64,000 nt of DNA, taken from NCBI RefSeq assembly GCF_000218235.1, contig NZ_GL945017.1:1664376-1728375 (forward strand), written 5' to 3'. Below, piece after piece: positions 1-9,537 of this stretch. The notes beneath the pieces were generated by a model that made no database searches, was not told the origin of the DNA, and saw nothing but the letters and a program-made list of their open reading frames with translations. Position 1 is the first letter of the stretch. Each line of letters opens with the position of its first letter. This DNA is from Hallella multisaccharivorax DSM 17128. GTDB lineage: Bacteria; Bacteroidota; Bacteroidia; Bacteroidales; Bacteroidaceae. The position numbers and the translations under genes are program-made.

Positions 1-3000
1 GGAGCGTAATCTCCGTGATCTCGCCGTTGCCGTCCACCTTCGTGCTGCGCTCACGGTAGGTCCTGCCGCCGCTGCTGACAGTGATATGGCTCGGTACGCT
101 GACGATGTGCTTGTCCGTCAGCTTGTGATAATCAATTCTGGCATCGAGCTTCTCACCGGCCGCTGTCTCCTGATAGGTGAGGAGGTTGCCGAAATCATCG
201 TATGTGTTCTCCACCTTCGTGGTCAGGCTGTCGCCGCTTGTCTCGTCGAAGTTCGACTGGACGACCTTGGTCAGGGCCGGGAAGAGCACCTCCATATTGT
301 CGTGGTGGCTGCCGATAGTACCTGCACAAGCGGGCGCATCCTGTACCTTCACCGTCTCATAAGTATAGGAGGCACCTTGCAGCTTCCTGCCGGCCCCGTC
401 ATAGAGGCTCTCGTCCGTCACAAGGCCGTGAAGGTAGTAATCCCGATTGTTGGCATAGGTGTCTACAGAATAGCGGTAGATGTCGTGGCTTTCCTTCTCC
501 GTGTCTATCTGCCGTGTCGTTACCTTGCGGAAGCCGTAGAAGTCACGCTCGCGGCGGTCGCGGTAGCCTCCCTCGTAGGTGAACTCGCTGCGCGTACTTG
601 TGGCACCGTTCTCCGTATAGCCGCCGGTGGTCTCCACGCTGGACATCACCCAGCGGCGGCCGGGCATGTCAAAATTCGGCTCTGTCTGCTGGTAGCCAAT
701 ATGGATATGGCCGCCGAAGGGCAGCGTCACGGTTCTCAGCAGGTTGGTACGCCCTGTGAGGTTGCGGTGGACAACGAGCCGGCTGTCACTGTTGCTGTAG
801 ACCAGGTCGGGCAGTCCGTCGCCGTCTATGTCCATCAGCGAGGCTACGGTGCGGTTGACACTCTCACTGTGCGATGCCTGGATGCTCGGAGTGATATTGA
901 TCCTGAAACCGAATGGGAGATGGATGGTAAAGGTATAGGCGGTGCTGCCATAATAGGCAACGGAAGATCCTAAATTGTCGGAGACATTGTGATTCTTGTA
1001 AAGCTCATCCTCTGCCATGAAGCCGTCACCCGTATTGAGAGTTACCTTCAGGTCGCTGCCGTCGAGGCGCAGCAGGTCGGGCAGACCGTCGCCGTTGACA
1101 TCCGACAGCATGGTCTGCGTGGAGGTAAGGTCCTCGGTGTCGTTCTGTCCGGCATTGATGCTGAAAAGGCCAAGAACAGGGACGCAGATGCCAAGACCAT
1201 CACCAAAATTGCTGTTCTTGCTCGACTCGAGCATGGCAAGACCGGATTCTGTCTCAGCCGAATAATTATAGCCAAGGCCATAGCGCACCTTGCCGGAGGT
1301 CACCATATCGGGCAGACCGTCTCCGTTGAGGTCCTCCCAGCCCTGAACGGTCTCGGAGGTACCGCTGGAGAAGTTGCCGCTGGCAGCGCAGGAGAACTCG
1401 GAAACGATACCTGAATGGCTGGCCCCCTGGCTGTTGGCCTGCATACTGCTCATGATCTCCTTGTCGGTCTTTGCATGGGCAAAGGCTGTCTTGGCCACTG
1501 CCATCTGACTGTTGAAATTCTTGAAAGAGTAGTCATCGGGATTGGACGAGAGTCCCACGTCGCCTCCTATGTTGCGGGCCTCTCCCCTGGTGGAAGCGTT
1601 CTCCACATCATATTGCAGTTCCTCATTCCCAAGCGTCCCGGTCGGTGTCGTAAGCTGTGCCTGTACCTTTCCGTCATGGTCGCTCAGCCAGTCGGGGTAG
1701 CCGTCTCCATTAAGGTCCATGGCAGAGACACGGGTATAGGACTCCTGTTTGCTGTGGCTCTTGTTGATGCCAATGCTGGCCCCCAACGAGAAACCAAGGT
1801 TGTAAGTTTTGCCCTTCGACTTCGATTCCGTGAGCAGGACCGGAGCAGGCAGTCCCTCACCGTCCAGGGCATAGTCTACGGTGTCCACCACGATGTCATC
1901 CTCACCGAGGCGTGACGGGCGCATGGTGTCAACGGTGATGAACGCGCTGTCGGTGGCACTGACGAAACGGTCAGCCTTGGGCTGATAGGACATCGTAAAG
2001 AAGTCCTGCCTGTTGATATCCATGCCATTGGCCTCCACGGCGTTCTCGTCGATGTGCCCGTCATGGTAATAGGCGTTGCTGTCCTGTACTTTCATCTGCT
2101 CCTTGGGAATGGCAGCGAACCGCCGGGTGCCGTTCCATGCGAACTCGCCCCAACCCTTGTAGAGCAGGCCAACGTCAAAACGGTTGTAGCTTGAATAGAC
2201 CGAGGCATTGACGGCCGCTATCTTCACCTGTCCCAAAATGGCCGGCACGGCGAGACCGGCACTGTCCACCGAGTCACGCAGAACCTCCAAAGTGGCCGAG
2301 GCTGAGCTCAGCTCGTTCAGCAGGGAGAAGGTCACCTGAACCTTGCCGGCCGTCATCTTACGGGCAAGCTCAGTGCCGTCCTTGATATGGATACTGGCCA
2401 CGGACAACTGGTTATTGCTGCCCAAGGAAAGCTCCTTCCTGTAGAGCAGGGAACCCTTGTCGTCCTTGATGGTCAGATGTACGGTAGCTGGAGCTGTGTC
2501 TTTGTCCGATGTGCGGCTGACGGTAAGGTGGGGCATGAGCGTGAGGCCCTTTCCCAGATGAGATTCGCTGGCCGAAAGCCTTGCGCTGACAACGGTGTCA
2601 GGGGCAAGGACGATATTCTTGTTGAACATCATGCGCTGGGGAGCCAGCACATATTTCGTGGTGTCGGTGTAGAACGCCGGTGACCAGTCAACCTGCTGCC
2701 AGTCGATCGGGCTGCCGGTCTTGATCATGAAGTCGACATTGGCGGCCTCTCCGGCAACAGCCGTTATCGCACCGGCGAAAGTGCCCGAGGCGACAACGGT
2801 GTCGGCCTTCAGCGTCAGGCTGTCGAGCACGGTCTGGTTGCCATCCTTGTCGGTCTTGATGACAGCTAATGTCACGTCATCGGAGGTCTTTTGCTTGCTG
2901 AAGGTTCCGTCGAAGCGGTTCGTCCTGCCCTCGGCGACGGCTGCCGTGGAGTACTCGCCATGGATATAATCCTTGCTGCTCTGATAGTGTGTAAGGTCAG

Positions 3001-5710
3001 CCCCGGCATACCTGTCGGCCTTCATCGAGGTATAGGTAATGGCCGGATCCCACTCCACCTCGTCTCCCACGCCGGAGTAGCGTGCGCCGACCCTGAACGT
3101 GATGTAGTCGCCCTGACTGACGCTGCGGGTAAGGACCGGCACATCGACCGCGCCGGACTGCAGCAGCGTGTCCTGCCAGACAATATCACTGTTAAACTGC
3201 ATGCTCAGGCTGACGCCGTCGCCGGTGTCCGAGCGTTTGCTCACACGGCTCGTCACTTGTATGGTACCTGCGTAGGGCGCTCTCCATACCCTGACGACAT
3301 CATGCAGGGGATATTCCTGCTCCAACGAGTCGCGGATGGCCTTATAATCGGGGACAAAGGCCTTGACTATGGACGGCTGGGCAGCGGAGAGGATCTGGTT
3401 CTTTGTGTTGGCACTGGACGGCAGGAACCTGACTGTCTTCCCGTCGCTGTGGTTGAAGTATACCGTACCGTTGCAGGCTATGTCTATCAGGCCGTCACTG
3501 TTGAAGTCCTGGAAATAGACTTTCGTCTTGCTCTGGTCGGTTGTCTTGTCGACAGCATAGCCGGCACTGCCGGGGCCGAAGCCCGTGGCGACATTGGCAT
3601 TAAGGGAGTGACTTGTCACCGTGCCCTGGGAGAAGCTGGATATGCCTTCTATGTCTCTTTGCTCCCCGAAAGCGGGATGACCGAGGTCATGGTTCTGGTT
3701 CAGGCGATAGTGCAAGCCGTGCCGGTCCTTCCATACCTTGTCGGGCATGCCGTCGCCATTGATGTCCACAAGGGCCACTCGGCCCTCATTGCTTGACTTG
3801 GTATGACTGTAGGAAGCTCCTGCATTGACAGACGCCGGTCCCCAACCGGCTCCGACCATGACACCACCGCCTACGGTATTGCCCTTGGCGGAACCACCGC
3901 CCAACAGGGACAGCGTCGGCGTGAAATTGCCAACCACGGACTTGACGAGCCTGCCATAGTTCTCCTGCTCTGCCGTATAGACGACAGCGTCTTTGGAGAA
4001 CAGGTTGGAAGGGCCTGTCACATCCTGGTAGTAATTGAACTTGTGCTTGTCGACCGTATCGTTCTTCGAGTCAAGTTCGGTGATACCCGCCAGCATGGTC
4101 TTGCCGAAGACACCGGAAGTGTAGTTCATGAGGTAAGCACGAAGCTGCCTGCCGTTGTTCTTGACAGTGACACGTTTCAGTAGGGCTTTGTCGGTCTGCA
4201 GAATGCCTAAGCGGCCGCTCTTTACAACGTCTTTTCGGAAAGAACCGGTGGAGTCCACGTCAAACTCAATGCTGTAAAGTCCCTCCTCAGAGCCGTAGCC
4301 GGTATAGGTGTACTTCGTTGGATAGAGGTTGTTGCCAGTCTTCGTGTAATGGAAGGCGGCGAAGTTGCCGTGTACGTCGGTGACGCGCTGAAGGACCCAC
4401 TTGATGCGGTTGCCCTTGGCGTCGGTCAGCGTCGTCTCATCGCTCACCTGACCATTATAGCCGCCATAGTAGTAGGTGGTCCCGTCCTTGGCGGTTACCT
4501 CCCAGTAGTAATCCTTCGGACTGTTTCCCCGGCGGACAATCTTGCTGAAGCTGCCCTCCACCATCGGGTGGAACGTCTTGTCGGCCTGTCTTGCAAGCGA
4601 GTCCGTCCTGCGGTAGAGACGGTCGCTGAGCTGCTGTCCCATGAGGAGGTAGCTCTCGCTCTCATACTTCTCATCGAAGCGCGGCACGCCCCAGCGGGTC
4701 TCTATGTCGATGCTCTGCAGTGGCATACTCCAGCCATAGCCGACGAAGCTGCTGCCGCCGTCGCTGCTGTACTGCAGTCCTGCACCGGCACTGATGTCAT
4801 TGCGTCCCGCCGGTGTCTCAAAAGGATAGGATAGGCTTGCCGTTCCATTCTGATTGGCAGTCGGTGCCTCTATCTGCCGGATGCCTGCGGCGGGGTCGGC
4901 GGCTTTCAGCTCGCTGATGCCCGTGGGGACATAGTTCTGTGTCTCCGGACTCTCCGGGACCTTGATGATGCCGTTGATGACATCGGTGAAATGGGAGGTC
5001 TCCGCCATCGCCACCTCACGCCGGGTGTCGATGCCCTTTGACTGGAGCATCGTCCATCGCTGGTGCTGTCCGTCATAATAATAGGTATGAATATCATCAG
5101 CCGTATAACCCTTCGGGATGAGGGTGCTGTCGTAGGGTACGCTGATGCTGGCCAGATGATGGACGAAATGGTTGCCATGAGGGAGAAAACGATAGCCGGA
5201 AACGGTATCTGTACGCGCCATCAGCGTATCACATCCGCCCGTGACGTTCACCATGCCCGTGGGTAGTTCAGGCAGTTCTCCTCTTCTGAGTGGGGTGATG
5301 CTGAGAACCTTGCCGTATGCCATGGCTTCACGAGGCACGGCAAGCTGGGCACGTCCCACACAGAGCGTGTCGCTGTCGGCGTTGGAGAAGAACTTGCTCA
5401 CGGTACGTCTGCTAAGGTCAGCAAGAATGCCGTTGGATAATCTCCGGACTTTGTGTGTGGCTGTACACGCACTTCGGCTTGTGATTATGCGACTGGCCGG
5501 CTTCTTGGAAGAAGTACTGTCAACGGCATGCTTTTCCTGCCCGGCCTTGTCCGTGGCGCGAGAATGGATGGGATCTTCTGACGCATTCGCAGATACCGCC
5601 TCGACTGCCGTCCTGTTCTCAGAACGGCTCCCCTGCCTGTTGCAGGATGTCAGGGCGAGACCTGATAACAATATCAGTGAGAGGAAAAGGGTATGCGTTG
5701 AATGCTTCAT
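1..5710 (-). CDS. SpvB/TcdB/Rhs-type giant lipoprotein with FG-GAP repeats (3' end outside window)
   Basis: An uninterrupted minus-strand frame runs from the ATG at 5708-5710 to the window edge (over 1,900 residues). It starts with a lipoprotein signal peptide whose lipobox reads L-T-S-C near residue 22. An SpvB-like N-terminal domain follows around residues 275-340 (pattern YPFETPAGRND, then YSS..G.S.VGYGWS). At least six FG-GAP/VCBS calcium-binding-like motifs of the form D-x-N-G-D-G-x-P-D lie near residues 648, 734, 1331, 1459, 1536 and 1626. A TcdB middle-domain segment (YEGGYRDRRERDFYGF) is near residues 1680-1710, and the Rhs/YD core should follow outside the window. Such proteins form a shell around a C-terminal toxin in Tc/Rhs systems; whether this one carries a toxin cannot be seen. 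It is the last visible gene of an operon, 36 bases behind the type IX-signal protein. Confidence 0.88.
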   Translation of the reverse strand, partial: MKHSTHTLFLSLILLSGLALTSCNRQGSRSENRTAVEAVSANASEDPIHSRATDKAGQEKHAVDSTSSKKPASRIITSRSACTATHKVRRLSNGILADLSRRTVSKFFSNADSDTLCVGRAQLAVPREAMAYGKVLSITPLRRGELPELPTGMVNVTGGCDTLMARTDTVSGYRFLPHGNHFVHHLASISVPYDSTLIPKGYTADDIHTYYYDGQHQRWTMLQSKGIDTRREVAMAETSHFTDVINGIIKVPESPETQNYVPTGISELKAADPAAGIRQIEAPTANQNGTASLSYPFETPAGRNDISAGAGLQYSSDGGSSFVGYGWSMPLQSIDIETRWGVPRFDEKYESESYLLMGQQLSDRLYRRTDSLARQADKTFHPMVEGSFSKIVRRGNSPKDYYWEVTAKDGTTYYYGGYNGQVSDETTLTDAKGNRIKWVLQRVTDVHGNFAAFHYTKTGNNLYPTKYTYTGYGSEEGLYSIEFDVDSTGSFRKDVVKSGRLGILQTDKALLKRVTVKNNGRQLRAYLMNYTSGVFGKTMLAGITELDSKNDTVDKHKFNYYQDVTGPSNLFSKDAVVYTAEQENYGRLVKSVVGNFTPTLSLLGGGSAKGNTVGGGVMVGAGWGPASVNAGASYSHTKSSNEGRVALVDINGDGMPDKVWKDRHGLHYRLNQNHDLGHPAFGEQRDIEGISSFSQGTVTSHSLNANVATGFGPGSAGYAVDKTTDQSKTKVYFQDFNSDGLIDIACNGTVYFNHSDGKTVRFLPSSANTKNQILSAAQPSIVKAFVPDYKAIRDSLEQEYPLHDVVRVWRAPYAGTIQVTSRVSKRSDTGDGVSLSMQFNSDIVWQDTLLQSGAVDVPVLTRSVSQGDYITFRVGARYSGVGDEVEWDPAITYTSMKADRYAGADLTHYQSSKDYIHGEYSTAAVAEGRTNRFDGTFSKQKTSDDVTLAVIKTDKDGNQTVLDSLTLKADTVVASGTFAGAITAVAGEAANVDFMIKTGSPIDWQQVDWSPAFYTDTTKYVLAPQRMMFNKNIVLAPDTVVSARLSASESHLGKGLTLMPHLTVSRTSDKDTAPATVHLTIKDDKGSLLYRKELSLGSNNQLSVASIHIKDGTELARKMTAGKVQVTFSLLNELSSASATLEVLRDSVDSAGLAVPAILGQVKIAAVNASVYSSYNRFDVGLLYKGWGEFAWNGTRRFAAIPKEQMKVQDSNAYYHDGHIDENAVEANGMDINRQDFFTMSYQPKADRFVSATDSAFITVDTMRPSRLGEDDIVVDTVDYALDGEGLPAPVLLTESKSKGKTYNLGFSLGASIGINKSHSKQESYTRVSAMDLNGDGYPDWLSDHDGKVQAQLTTPTGTLGNEELQYDVENASTRGEARNIGGDVGLSSNPDDYSFKNFNSQMAVAKTAFAHAKTDKEIMSSMQANSQGASHSGIVSEFSCAASGNFSSGTSETVQGWEDLNGDGLPDMVTSGKVRYGLGYNYSAETESGLAMLESSKNSNFGDGLGICVPVLGLFSINAGQNDTEDLTSTQTMLSDVNGDGLPDLLRLDGSDLKVTLNTGDGFMAEDELYKNHNVSDNLGSSVAYYGSTAYTFTIHLPFGFRINITPSIQASHSESVNRTVASLMDIDGDGLPDLVYSNSDSRLVVHRNLTGRTNLLRTVTLPFGGHIHIGYQQTEPNFDMPGRRWVMSSVETTGGYTENGATSTRSEFTYEGGYRDRRERDFYGFRKVTTRQIDTEKESHDIYRYSVDTYANNRDYYLHGLVTDESLYDGAGRKLQGASYTYETVKVQDAPACAGTIGSHHDNMEVLFPALTKVVQSNFDETSGDSLTTKVENTYDDFGNLLTYQETAAGEKLDARIDYHKLTDKHIVSVPSHITVSSGGRTYRERSTKVDGNGEITEITL

Positions 5711-5746
5711 CGTTTGCTCTGTCTTGTTGACAATTCCAGTGGCTGT

Positions 5747-7306
5747 TTATTTTCTTATCAGTTTTACGGTTCTCTCTTGCTTCCCGCTGCGAAGGGTCAG
5801 GAGATAGACACCCGGTGAGGGCAGGTAGACCTTCGTGGCGAAATAGGTGTCAGGGGCGTAGAAGCGTGTGCTGACCGTGGCGCCGCCGGTGGTATAGAGC
5901 GTCATATCCAATGGGGCGGCCTCGCCAAGCTCCACCTGCACATCGGCATATCCGTCCGTCGTAGGTACTGGGCTTATCCGTACATGGGAGAAGATACCAC
6001 CATCATGATCTGTCGTGCCATCAAAAGGTATCTCCGTAATGCCTGTCGTGGAGATTTGAAACTCATTCTCGGCGACATTGCCCATACGGTCGGTGGTGGA
6101 CAACAGATATTTGCCTTCTGCCAGTCCTTCGGCGCTTTGGAGACTGTCGCCGGTAGTGCGGTCGAAGATGGAAGCACGCTCGCAGCGGAGTGTCATTCTG
6201 TAGGGCGGTATGCCACCAGTCACTCTGACATCGAGGCTTCCGGTACTTCCGTTCTTCTCGCCGGGCTGTCGGACCTCAATGGTGGTGAACATATCCTTGG
6301 CAGCTCGGAGGGTGAACACGTCTTTTCTTCCGGGCTTGATATTCTGGAACACGATGCTGTCACCGGATATCTTTTCTACCTTGTAATATTGTAATGTCTT
6401 GACGGAAAATTGACCGGTACCTGTCGGATCTACGGCAAGATAATAGCTCTCACCATCGGAAAGGGGCTGTATCTGGCGGAGCTGACGGCTGTCTGCCACA
6501 AGGTCTACCTCTGTTCCGGTCATGTTGGTGGCAGATGTGCTCCACCTCCTGCCAAGCCATTTACCGTATGCCTTGCTCGTAGCGAAGGCAAGCCTGCCGT
6601 TGTCATCACCCCACAGCAGACTCTGACCGTCGTCAAGACCCTTTCTTGTATATACCGTAAGGAAGGCTCCGTCCTCACAGCTCCTGCCCTTACCGATATG
6701 AAGGGCTGACAGTGAGTCGGTGATGATGCCGGCGATACGGTGACCATAGACCTTATTGGCATAGGCGTTCCAGATAACCGCACCACGGGAGTTCAGATAG
6801 CTGCTGCGGAGGGATATACCATATTTCAAGGCAAGACAGCTCTCCACACGCTGCCGCTCCACATCGGATAGCTGGCGGTTATAGACGACATACTCTTCTG
6901 TACAGCCGTCAAGGTTTCTCACTGGCAGTTTGGCATTGGGAGTACGGCCTATAAGCAGCGTCTGGCCGTTGCCGTTGCCTAAAGATGTGGTATAGCTGTA
7001 CAAGCGCATCTCGGGAAGGGAGTCCTTGACGTAGTTCATGAAAGTGCCGTGACCGAGGTCTGCCGCACGATTCGTTGTCTGTATGCGTGTGGTATTCTTT
7101 TCGCTGCCTAAGCTCCAGATTGTCTGCTCCTCTGGCCCAAGGACACGACTGACACCTACGTATGTAAGGCCTGTTCCTGGTGCAATCCGTACCGATGCGG
7201 TGTCACGGGTCCATATCTCCGGCTTTCCCACACCTCCCGGTGTCTGGGCGGCGGATGATAGCGCAAGGGCGAGAAGGACGGCTGTTATGAGGTATCTCTG
7301 TTTCAT
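5747..7306 (-). CDS. Secreted LamG-like surface protein with type IX sorting domain
   Basis: 519 residues. An N-terminal signal peptide (ends near SSAAQ) is followed by a concanavalin/LamG-like region of the kind found in Bacteroidetes surface proteins, including the segment LALKYGISL and a following IAGIITDSLSALH motif (residues about 160-205). The last 80 residues look like a type IX secretion C-terminal domain: a beta-rich stretch ending GVYLLTLRSGKQERTVKLIRK-like, with the G-x-Y-x-L and K-L-I-R-K signature. Such domains send proteins through the outer membrane and are usually cleaved on anchoring. The gene lies 17 bases behind the 402-residue barrel protein and 36 bases before the Rhs-type gene, so all are probably co-transcribed. 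Ligand unknown. Confidence 0.75.
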   Translation of the reverse strand: MKQRYLITAVLLALALSSAAQTPGGVGKPEIWTRDTASVRIAPGTGLTYVGVSRVLGPEEQTIWSLGSEKNTTRIQTTNRAADLGHGTFMNYVKDSLPEMRLYSYTTSLGNGNGQTLLIGRTPNAKLPVRNLDGCTEEYVVYNRQLSDVERQRVESCLALKYGISLRSSYLNSRGAVIWNAYANKVYGHRIAGIITDSLSALHIGKGRSCEDGAFLTVYTRKGLDDGQSLLWGDDNGRLAFATSKAYGKWLGRRWSTSATNMTGTEVDLVADSRQLRQIQPLSDGESYYLAVDPTGTGQFSVKTLQYYKVEKISGDSIVFQNIKPGRKDVFTLRAAKDMFTTIEVRQPGEKNGSTGSLDVRVTGGIPPYRMTLRCERASIFDRTTGDSLQSAEGLAEGKYLLSTTDRMGNVAENEFQISTTGITEIPFDGTTDHDGGIFSHVRISPVPTTDGYADVQVELGEAAPLDMTLYTTGGATVSTRFYAPDTYFATKVYLPSPGVYLLTLRSGKQERTVKLIRK

Positions 7307-7323
7307 GAAGTGACGCTTTAAGG

Positions 7324-8532
7324 TTATTCTTTCTTGTTCAGCGGCAGGCTGTAGCCAATGGTGAAACTGACATACTGCACGTTATTCTTACGCTCCTGAT
7401 AGCTGTAGTCATTGGGGCGTGTGCGGAGCAGGTCATTAAGACCGAAGCCATACTCGATACCGGCCTCCAGCCCGCTTCTCGGGTCTGCAAATCCGATCTT
7501 GACAGAGGGCATGAAAAGTACGCGGGCTTTGAGCGACTCCCTGAGATGGTCCTGCGTGCGCTCTGCTTGCTGGCGGTACACCTGTCCGTTACGGTCATTG
7601 CTGAAATCAATATGGCGGCTGCCAAAGGGAACGGCTGCACTGATGCCTGCACCCATATAGAATTTCGGGAATGCGTAGAAGCGGAACATGAGCTGCGGAG
7701 CAAGGAAATCATAGTGGAACTTTGTTGTCTCCGTGACATCCTGCGGTAGCTTATGCTCGGTAATCTTGCTGGAGAGCCTTGTATAGTCCACCCCCAGCTC
7801 CGCACCGAGGCGGCGGTATTGCCAGGTGCCGAAGATGCCTATACGGGGGACGATGCCGCCTTTCTCCTCCATCGTGAACGTCGGACGCACGTTGTAGCTC
7901 TCAACAATGCTTCCCAGTCCCGTGATCTTGGAATATCCAGTCCCGGCCCTGAGACCAAGGCGGAACAGGTGCCTGTGACAGAAGCTGTGCCGCGGGCCTG
8001 TCGGGGAACCTGTAGCTTCGGTGCTGGATGTCGTTGTCTCCGTATTTTGGAGATGTCTTTCTTCCTGCTTCTGTGCTGGCTGGCAGTCGGACTCGGCATT
8101 CCGGTTGTCCGCATGACCTGTGTCGTTACCAGCGGATGAGGAGACGGATGAAGATGAGGTTGTTGGAAGGGATGTTGATGTATTGATTCCTTCTGAGACG
8201 GCGGACTTTGTCCTGTAGTGTGCCCTCGTGTGAGAAATATGGGGTCCCCAGCTTGCTACCTCGTCCGTATGGGGCTCTCCTTTTCTTCTCACCTTGCTGG
8301 ATATGGCATCCTTATCATATATACGCTTGCCGACCTCTTGCTGTGGGGAGCCGACAGCCTTGCGTGTGGAAGCTATTGGGGTGCCTGTGCCGGAACGCAC
8401 GGTTTGACGCCGTGCGGGAGGTTCTTCCTCCGGACTGTCCTGCGTACATCGCTCTATGCCGAAAGCTACTGCCACGACGATGAGGACTCCTGTCAGGATA
8501 TACCGATTGCGTCTGTTGTCTCTGTGTTCCAT
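7324..8532 (-). CDS. Membrane-anchored protein with C-terminal outer-membrane beta-barrel
   Basis: 402 residues. One hydrophobic segment (residues about 11-25) follows a short basic N-terminus, then comes a long low-complexity Ser/Thr/Pro-rich linker (about 30-180). The C-terminal 210 residues look like a small PorT/OmpA-type beta-barrel, with alternating hydrophobic strands (LGLRAGTGYS, LGAELGVDYT, FTIGYSLPLN) and an aromatic-rich end. The N-terminal anchor plus linker plus barrel is unusual, because it suggests a tie between the inner membrane or periplasm and the outer membrane. Second gene of the operon, 24 bases behind the other barrel gene. Function unknown; a structural or assembly role for the co-encoded surface proteins is an inference from position only. 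Confidence 0.65.
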   Translation of the reverse strand: MEHRDNRRNRYILTGVLIVVAVAFGIERCTQDSPEEEPPARRQTVRSGTGTPIASTRKAVGSPQQEVGKRIYDKDAISSKVRRKGEPHTDEVASWGPHISHTRAHYRTKSAVSEGINTSTSLPTTSSSSVSSSAGNDTGHADNRNAESDCQPAQKQEERHLQNTETTTSSTEATGSPTGPRHSFCHRHLFRLGLRAGTGYSKITGLGSIVESYNVRPTFTMEEKGGIVPRIGIFGTWQYRRLGAELGVDYTRLSSKITEHKLPQDVTETTKFHYDFLAPQLMFRFYAFPKFYMGAGISAAVPFGSRHIDFSNDRNGQVYRQQAERTQDHLRESLKARVLFMPSVKIGFADPRSGLEAGIEYGFGLNDLLRTRPNDYSYQERKNNVQYVSFTIGYSLPLNKKE

Positions 8533-8556
8533 AATGTCTGGGATTGTGGAGGATGA

Positions 8557-9279
8557 CTACAAATCGAAAAGGTAGCTGACGCTTAGCTCGACAGTGTGGC
8601 TGTGAGTGGACTTCTCCACCCAGTTGTAGTCGTTGCGTTCCGTTTTGATGGTGGAGGTGACACCGTAGAAATACCGAAGGTCTATTCCCCAGTGCCTTCC
8701 AATCTCATAGCCGAAGCCGCCTCCGATGGCCACATCTGGCTTGCCGGTCAGTTTCTCCTTCATCAGACGCTCTGTCTCTGCAACCGTAGCGAATTGGTAA
8801 CGGGAAAACTTCTCCTCTTCCTGATTGCTGTCATAGGAAATGCCCTTGCCATTGAGGTTGGCTCCGGCCCTGCCGCCAACGGCGATGTTGAAGCCTTTTC
8901 TCCATGGATAGACTTTGAAGAGGGCGGTGAGACCAAGGTGGTTGTAGCGGGGTGTCACCTCGTAGTGCAACCCCTCCTTGTCATCATAGACCAGTTGGGA
9001 GGCCTTCTGCCAGTAGCTGATACCTCCTTCAATACCTATAATGGACTCTGGAGCGTGGTATTGTACGAAGATACCTGCCGTCGGTACTACCTGCCATTTG
9101 TCCTTGAAAGTGTAGTTGGAATAGTAATCCTCCGGAACGAGAATCTTGTCCATGCCCGGGTTGACAGACATTCCGCCACCCAAGCGAATGCCTAACTGGA
9201 AGGAAGATTCCTGTGCTGAAAGGTCACCTCCTAACAGAATTAGTCCTGAGAATATGACTGCCTTTAATAAATGGTCCAT
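8557..9279 (-). CDS. Outer-membrane beta-barrel protein, PorT-like
   Basis: 240 residues with a signal peptide (cleavage near GDLSAQ) followed by a predicted eight-stranded barrel: repeated alternating strands such as LGIRLGGGMS, GIEGGISYWQ, NIAVGGRAGANL, VAIGGGFGYEIG and a terminal VELSVSYLFDL. The ending in Leu with aromatic residues at alternate places fits outer-membrane targeting. It is the first gene of the Rhs-type operon; a Bacteroidetes -7 box lies 24-31 bases upstream. Likely an outer-membrane partner of the downstream secreted proteins, but no specific function can be read from the sequence. Confidence 0.75.
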   Translation of the reverse strand: MDHLLKAVIFSGLILLGGDLSAQESSFQLGIRLGGGMSVNPGMDKILVPEDYYSNYTFKDKWQVVPTAGIFVQYHAPESIIGIEGGISYWQKASQLVYDDKEGLHYEVTPRYNHLGLTALFKVYPWRKGFNIAVGGRAGANLNGKGISYDSNQEEEKFSRYQFATVAETERLMKEKLTGKPDVAIGGGFGYEIGRHWGIDLRYFYGVTSTIKTERNDYNWVEKSTHSHTVELSVSYLFDL

Positions 9280-9302
9280 ATTTAGCGGCTATTACTTTTT
9301 TG

Positions 9303-9310
9303 CAAAAGTA
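9303..9310 (-). promoter_or_regulatory. Bacteroidetes -7 promoter box for the barrel/Rhs operon
   Basis: Read on the minus strand the box is TACTTTTG, an exact match to TAnnTTTG. It would start the transcript near 9296, leaving a leader of about 17 bases before the ATG at 9279. No clear -33 TTTG is present. Confidence 0.6.
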
Positions 9311-9537
9311 TATAAAATAGGATAAATAAAACGATATTTTTATGGTTTTAACATAAATAAATAGCAAATCTATGGAAATATCTGTAAGAACGTGTAAATT
9401 TGGAATATTTTCTGTATAAAACACTATATTTTGAAATTAAAAATACTCTCTCAAGATTATGGCCTCGCTTAAGACCATATGGTGCTGCACAGAACGTAAT
9501 TACATGGATATGGGCGTTGATGGAGATATGAAACGGA

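Noticed and set aside
86..5266. Several long plus-strand open frames (up to about 300 codons) across 0-5.3 kb
   Set aside because: They are antisense to the large minus-strand Rhs-type gene, whose frame is unbroken and carries clear domain motifs; the plus-strand products lack any recognisable motif.
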